Source of the DNA: Flavobacterium sp.
GTDB lineage: Bacteria > Bacteroidota > Bacteroidia > Flavobacteriales > Flavobacteriaceae
Assembly: GCA_030151565.1 (NCBI GenBank)
Contig: JASLDM010000004.1
Coordinates: 1-7,173 of the forward strand
Length of the DNA stretch: 7,173 nucleotides
Direction of reading: 5' to 3'
Under the pieces are notes generated by a model. It was not told where the DNA came from. It worked only from the letters and a program-made list of their open reading frames with translations, and searched no databases. This document shows, piece by piece, positions 6,459 to 7,173 of the stretch; within the stretch, counting starts at the first letter, position 1, and each line of letters opens with the position of its first letter. Made by a program: the position numbers and the translations under genes.

Positions 6459-6466
6459 CAAATATT
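6459..6466 (-). promoter_or_regulatory. Possible copA -7 box
   Basis: On the minus strand this reads AATATTTG, one mismatch from TAnnTTTG, ending 12 bases before the preferred ATG. It overlaps the alternative TTG start at 6461. No TTG was found at -33 spacing, so copA may need an activator. The direct repeat TTCAAAT (6457-6463 and 6472-6478) overlaps this region. Confidence 0.35.
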
Positions 6467-6514
6467 AGTAGTTCAAATTTCGGCATTTCTTTTTAGTCGG
6501 GTGTTATATAATTC

Positions 6515-6529
6515 TACAAAAGTGTTGTA
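6515..6529. promoter_or_regulatory. Dyad in the copA / lipoprotein divergent region
   Basis: TACAA (6515-6519) and TTGTA (6525-6529) form a 15-base interrupted palindrome about 69 bases upstream of copA and 68 bases upstream of the lipoprotein gene. It could bind a dimeric regulator. The arms are short and no cognate regulator is present, so this is tentative. Confidence 0.25.
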
Positions 6530-6549
6530 AGATTTGAGCACTTGTGTTT

Positions 6550-6582
6550 TTGGGTATTTCAATCGGTATTGGTGTATCTTTG
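6550..6582 (+). promoter_or_regulatory. Promoter of the MORN-repeat lipoprotein gene
   Basis: TTG at 6550-6552 and TATCTTTG at 6575-6582 are separated by 22 bases and match the Bacteroidota -33/-7 pattern exactly. The -7 box ends 14 bases before the ATG at 6597, which gives a very short leader and rules out the upstream open-frame extension to 6534. Confidence 0.75.
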
Positions 6583-6596
6583 CATCAAAAAAAGGA

Positions 6597-7031
6597 ATGA
6601 ATCGATTGTATCGCTGTGGTTTTTGGATGTTGAGTAGTATGGGATTGTGGTCGTGTGGAGGCTTTTATGGGCAACGCACTACGGAGTCTTCAGCCTCAAC
6701 TTTAGAACACGTTCAAAAAACCGATACGACTTACTATCCCAACGGAGCCATCAAAAGTATCGCTAAGTATACCCAAGACCGTGCAAATAGAGCAGAAATC
6801 GGATATACCGAAGACGGACTGTTGTGGTATTCCAGTAGCTATAAAGACAACCTACGTGATGGTAAAACCACGCAGTACGATACGTATGGTTTGTTGGAGT
6901 ATATCGGCACGTTTAAAGCAGGTAAACGTCACGGGTGGATGCGTCATTATAATGAAAACGGACTGCCCGAGGTGGATATTTTGTATGAGGCCGACATACC
7001 GCTTCAGATGATCCCCGTAAAGGAAGAATGA
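6597..7031 (+). CDS. Small lipoprotein with MORN-like (YwqK-type) repeats
   Basis: The 144-residue product starts with a short lipoprotein signal: Arg residues at 3 and 6, a hydrophobic stretch (8-18), and the lipobox LWSC with the lipidated Cys20. After a polar Ser/Thr-rich linker (25-45) come about four units of roughly 23-24 residues beginning YYPNG (46), YTEDG (70), YDTYG (94) and YNENG (118), each continuing into a short beta-type stretch; the third also has GKRHGWMRHY, typical of MORN_2 repeats. Such repeats occur in proteins labelled YwqK-like antitoxin or MORN-variant, but the label says little about function. Residues after Cys20 are GGFYGQ rather than the acidic run that directs Bacteroidota lipoproteins to the cell surface, so a periplasm-facing location is more likely. 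The start is fixed by the promoter and by AAAAAGG just upstream. It converges on the lgt-like gene. Confidence 0.85.
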   Translation: MNRLYRCGFWMLSSMGLWSCGGFYGQRTTESSASTLEHVQKTDTTYYPNGAIKSIAKYTQDRANRAEIGYTEDGLLWYSSSYKDNLRDGKTTQYDTYGLLEYIGTFKAGKRHGWMRHYNENGLPEVDILYEADIPLQMIPVKEE

Positions 7032-7036
7032 TCCCA

Positions 7037-7076
7037 TAAAAAAAGTCGATTTGAATATCCAAATCGACTTTTATAT
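7037..7076. terminator. Bidirectional terminator between the lipoprotein gene and lgt
   Basis: AAAAGTCGATTTG (7041-7053) pairs perfectly with CAAATCGACTTTT (7060-7072), a 13-bp stem with a six-base loop. A-rich sequence on the left and T-rich sequence on the right let it end transcripts from both sides. It lies 9 bases after the lipoprotein stop and 18 bases beyond the lgt stop. Confidence 0.92.
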
Positions 7077-7090
7077 TTTTAAGCGGTTTG

Positions 7091-7173
7091 TTACGCTTGA
7101 TAAGGTCTGTTTTTAGCAGTAAGTAAAAAGTAAACCCCAGCAAGTATAAACGGAATACTCAACCATTGTCCGG
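7091..7173 (-). CDS. lgt: C-terminal end of a prolipoprotein diacylglyceryl transferase (Lgt)-like protein, partial
   Basis: Only the final 26 codons and the TAA stop are inside the window. They encode GQWLSIPFILAGVYFLL followed by a short polar tail ending NRPYQA. The GQWLSIPF start of a last membrane helix and the basic tail match the C-terminus of Lgt, the inner-membrane enzyme that attaches diacylglycerol to the lipobox cysteine of prolipoproteins. The identification rests on a short piece, so another membrane protein remains possible. It converges on the lipoprotein gene, with a shared terminator between them. Confidence 0.68.
   Translation of the reverse strand, partial: GQWLSIPFILAGVYFLLTAKNRPYQA

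Noticed and set aside
6447..6461. TTG start for CopA adding five residues
   Set aside because: The TTG overlaps the best -7 promoter box, and the ATG at 6446 gives the usual N-terminus of the HMA domain.
6534..6596. N-terminal extension of the lipoprotein open frame to 6534
   Set aside because: It would run through an exact TTG/TATCTTTG promoter and would push the lipoprotein signal 21 residues inside the protein.
6597..7031. Toxin-antitoxin system based on YwqK-like repeats
   Set aside because: No toxin partner adjoins it, and the lipoprotein signal argues for an envelope location; the antitoxin label of this repeat family is not evidence of function.
6913..7143. Minus-strand 76-codon open frame over the terminator
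   Set aside because: It crosses a perfect bidirectional terminator and overlaps the end of the lipoprotein gene and of the lgt-like gene in another frame.

Overview
The window looks like a chromosomal segment from a member of the Bacteroidota, most likely a Flavobacteriaceae genome. The evidence is the protein style (the YebC N-terminus, the GcvT subtype, a CopA with two CPxCGM metal-binding modules), promoters of the TAnnTTTG type placed a short distance before start codons, A-rich sequence instead of Shine-Dalgarno sites, and compact hairpin terminators between convergent genes. No mobile-element gene, CRISPR array, rRNA or tRNA was seen.

Layout, left to right. (1) 1-764, minus strand: a nitronate monooxygenase-type FMN enzyme that lacks its C-terminus because the window ends. 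(2) 1064-1774, minus: a YebC/PmpR-family (TACO1-like) protein with its own promoter and a strong terminator. (3) 1871-2953, minus: gcvT, the aminomethyltransferase of the glycine cleavage system, followed by its own terminator. (4) 2954-3317: a 364-base gap that holds a GC-rich, strongly structured element, possibly a dispersed repeat, and a good plus-strand promoter. (5) 3318-3869, plus: a DUF1697 protein of unknown function. (6) 3909-6446, minus: a copper P1B-1-type ATPase (CopA-like), convergent with the DUF1697 gene across a shared bidirectional terminator. (7) 6597-7031, plus: a small lipoprotein with MORN-like repeats, divergent from copA and driven by a textbook TAnnTTTG promoter. (8) 7091-7173, minus: the last 26 residues of a protein that looks like Lgt, the enzyme that lipidates prolipoproteins.

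Most genes appear to be separate transcription units, because nearly every junction has a terminator, a promoter or both. The functional links are loose: gcvT serves one-carbon metabolism, yebC is a regulatory or translation-related factor, copA exports copper, and the lipoprotein would be a substrate of the adjacent lgt product. I found no convincing new multi-gene system. The most interesting item is the structured intergenic element at about 3060-3151, with long-range complementary ends reaching to 3300. Next are the regulatory region between copA and the lipoprotein gene and the leader dyad in front of the DUF1697 gene.
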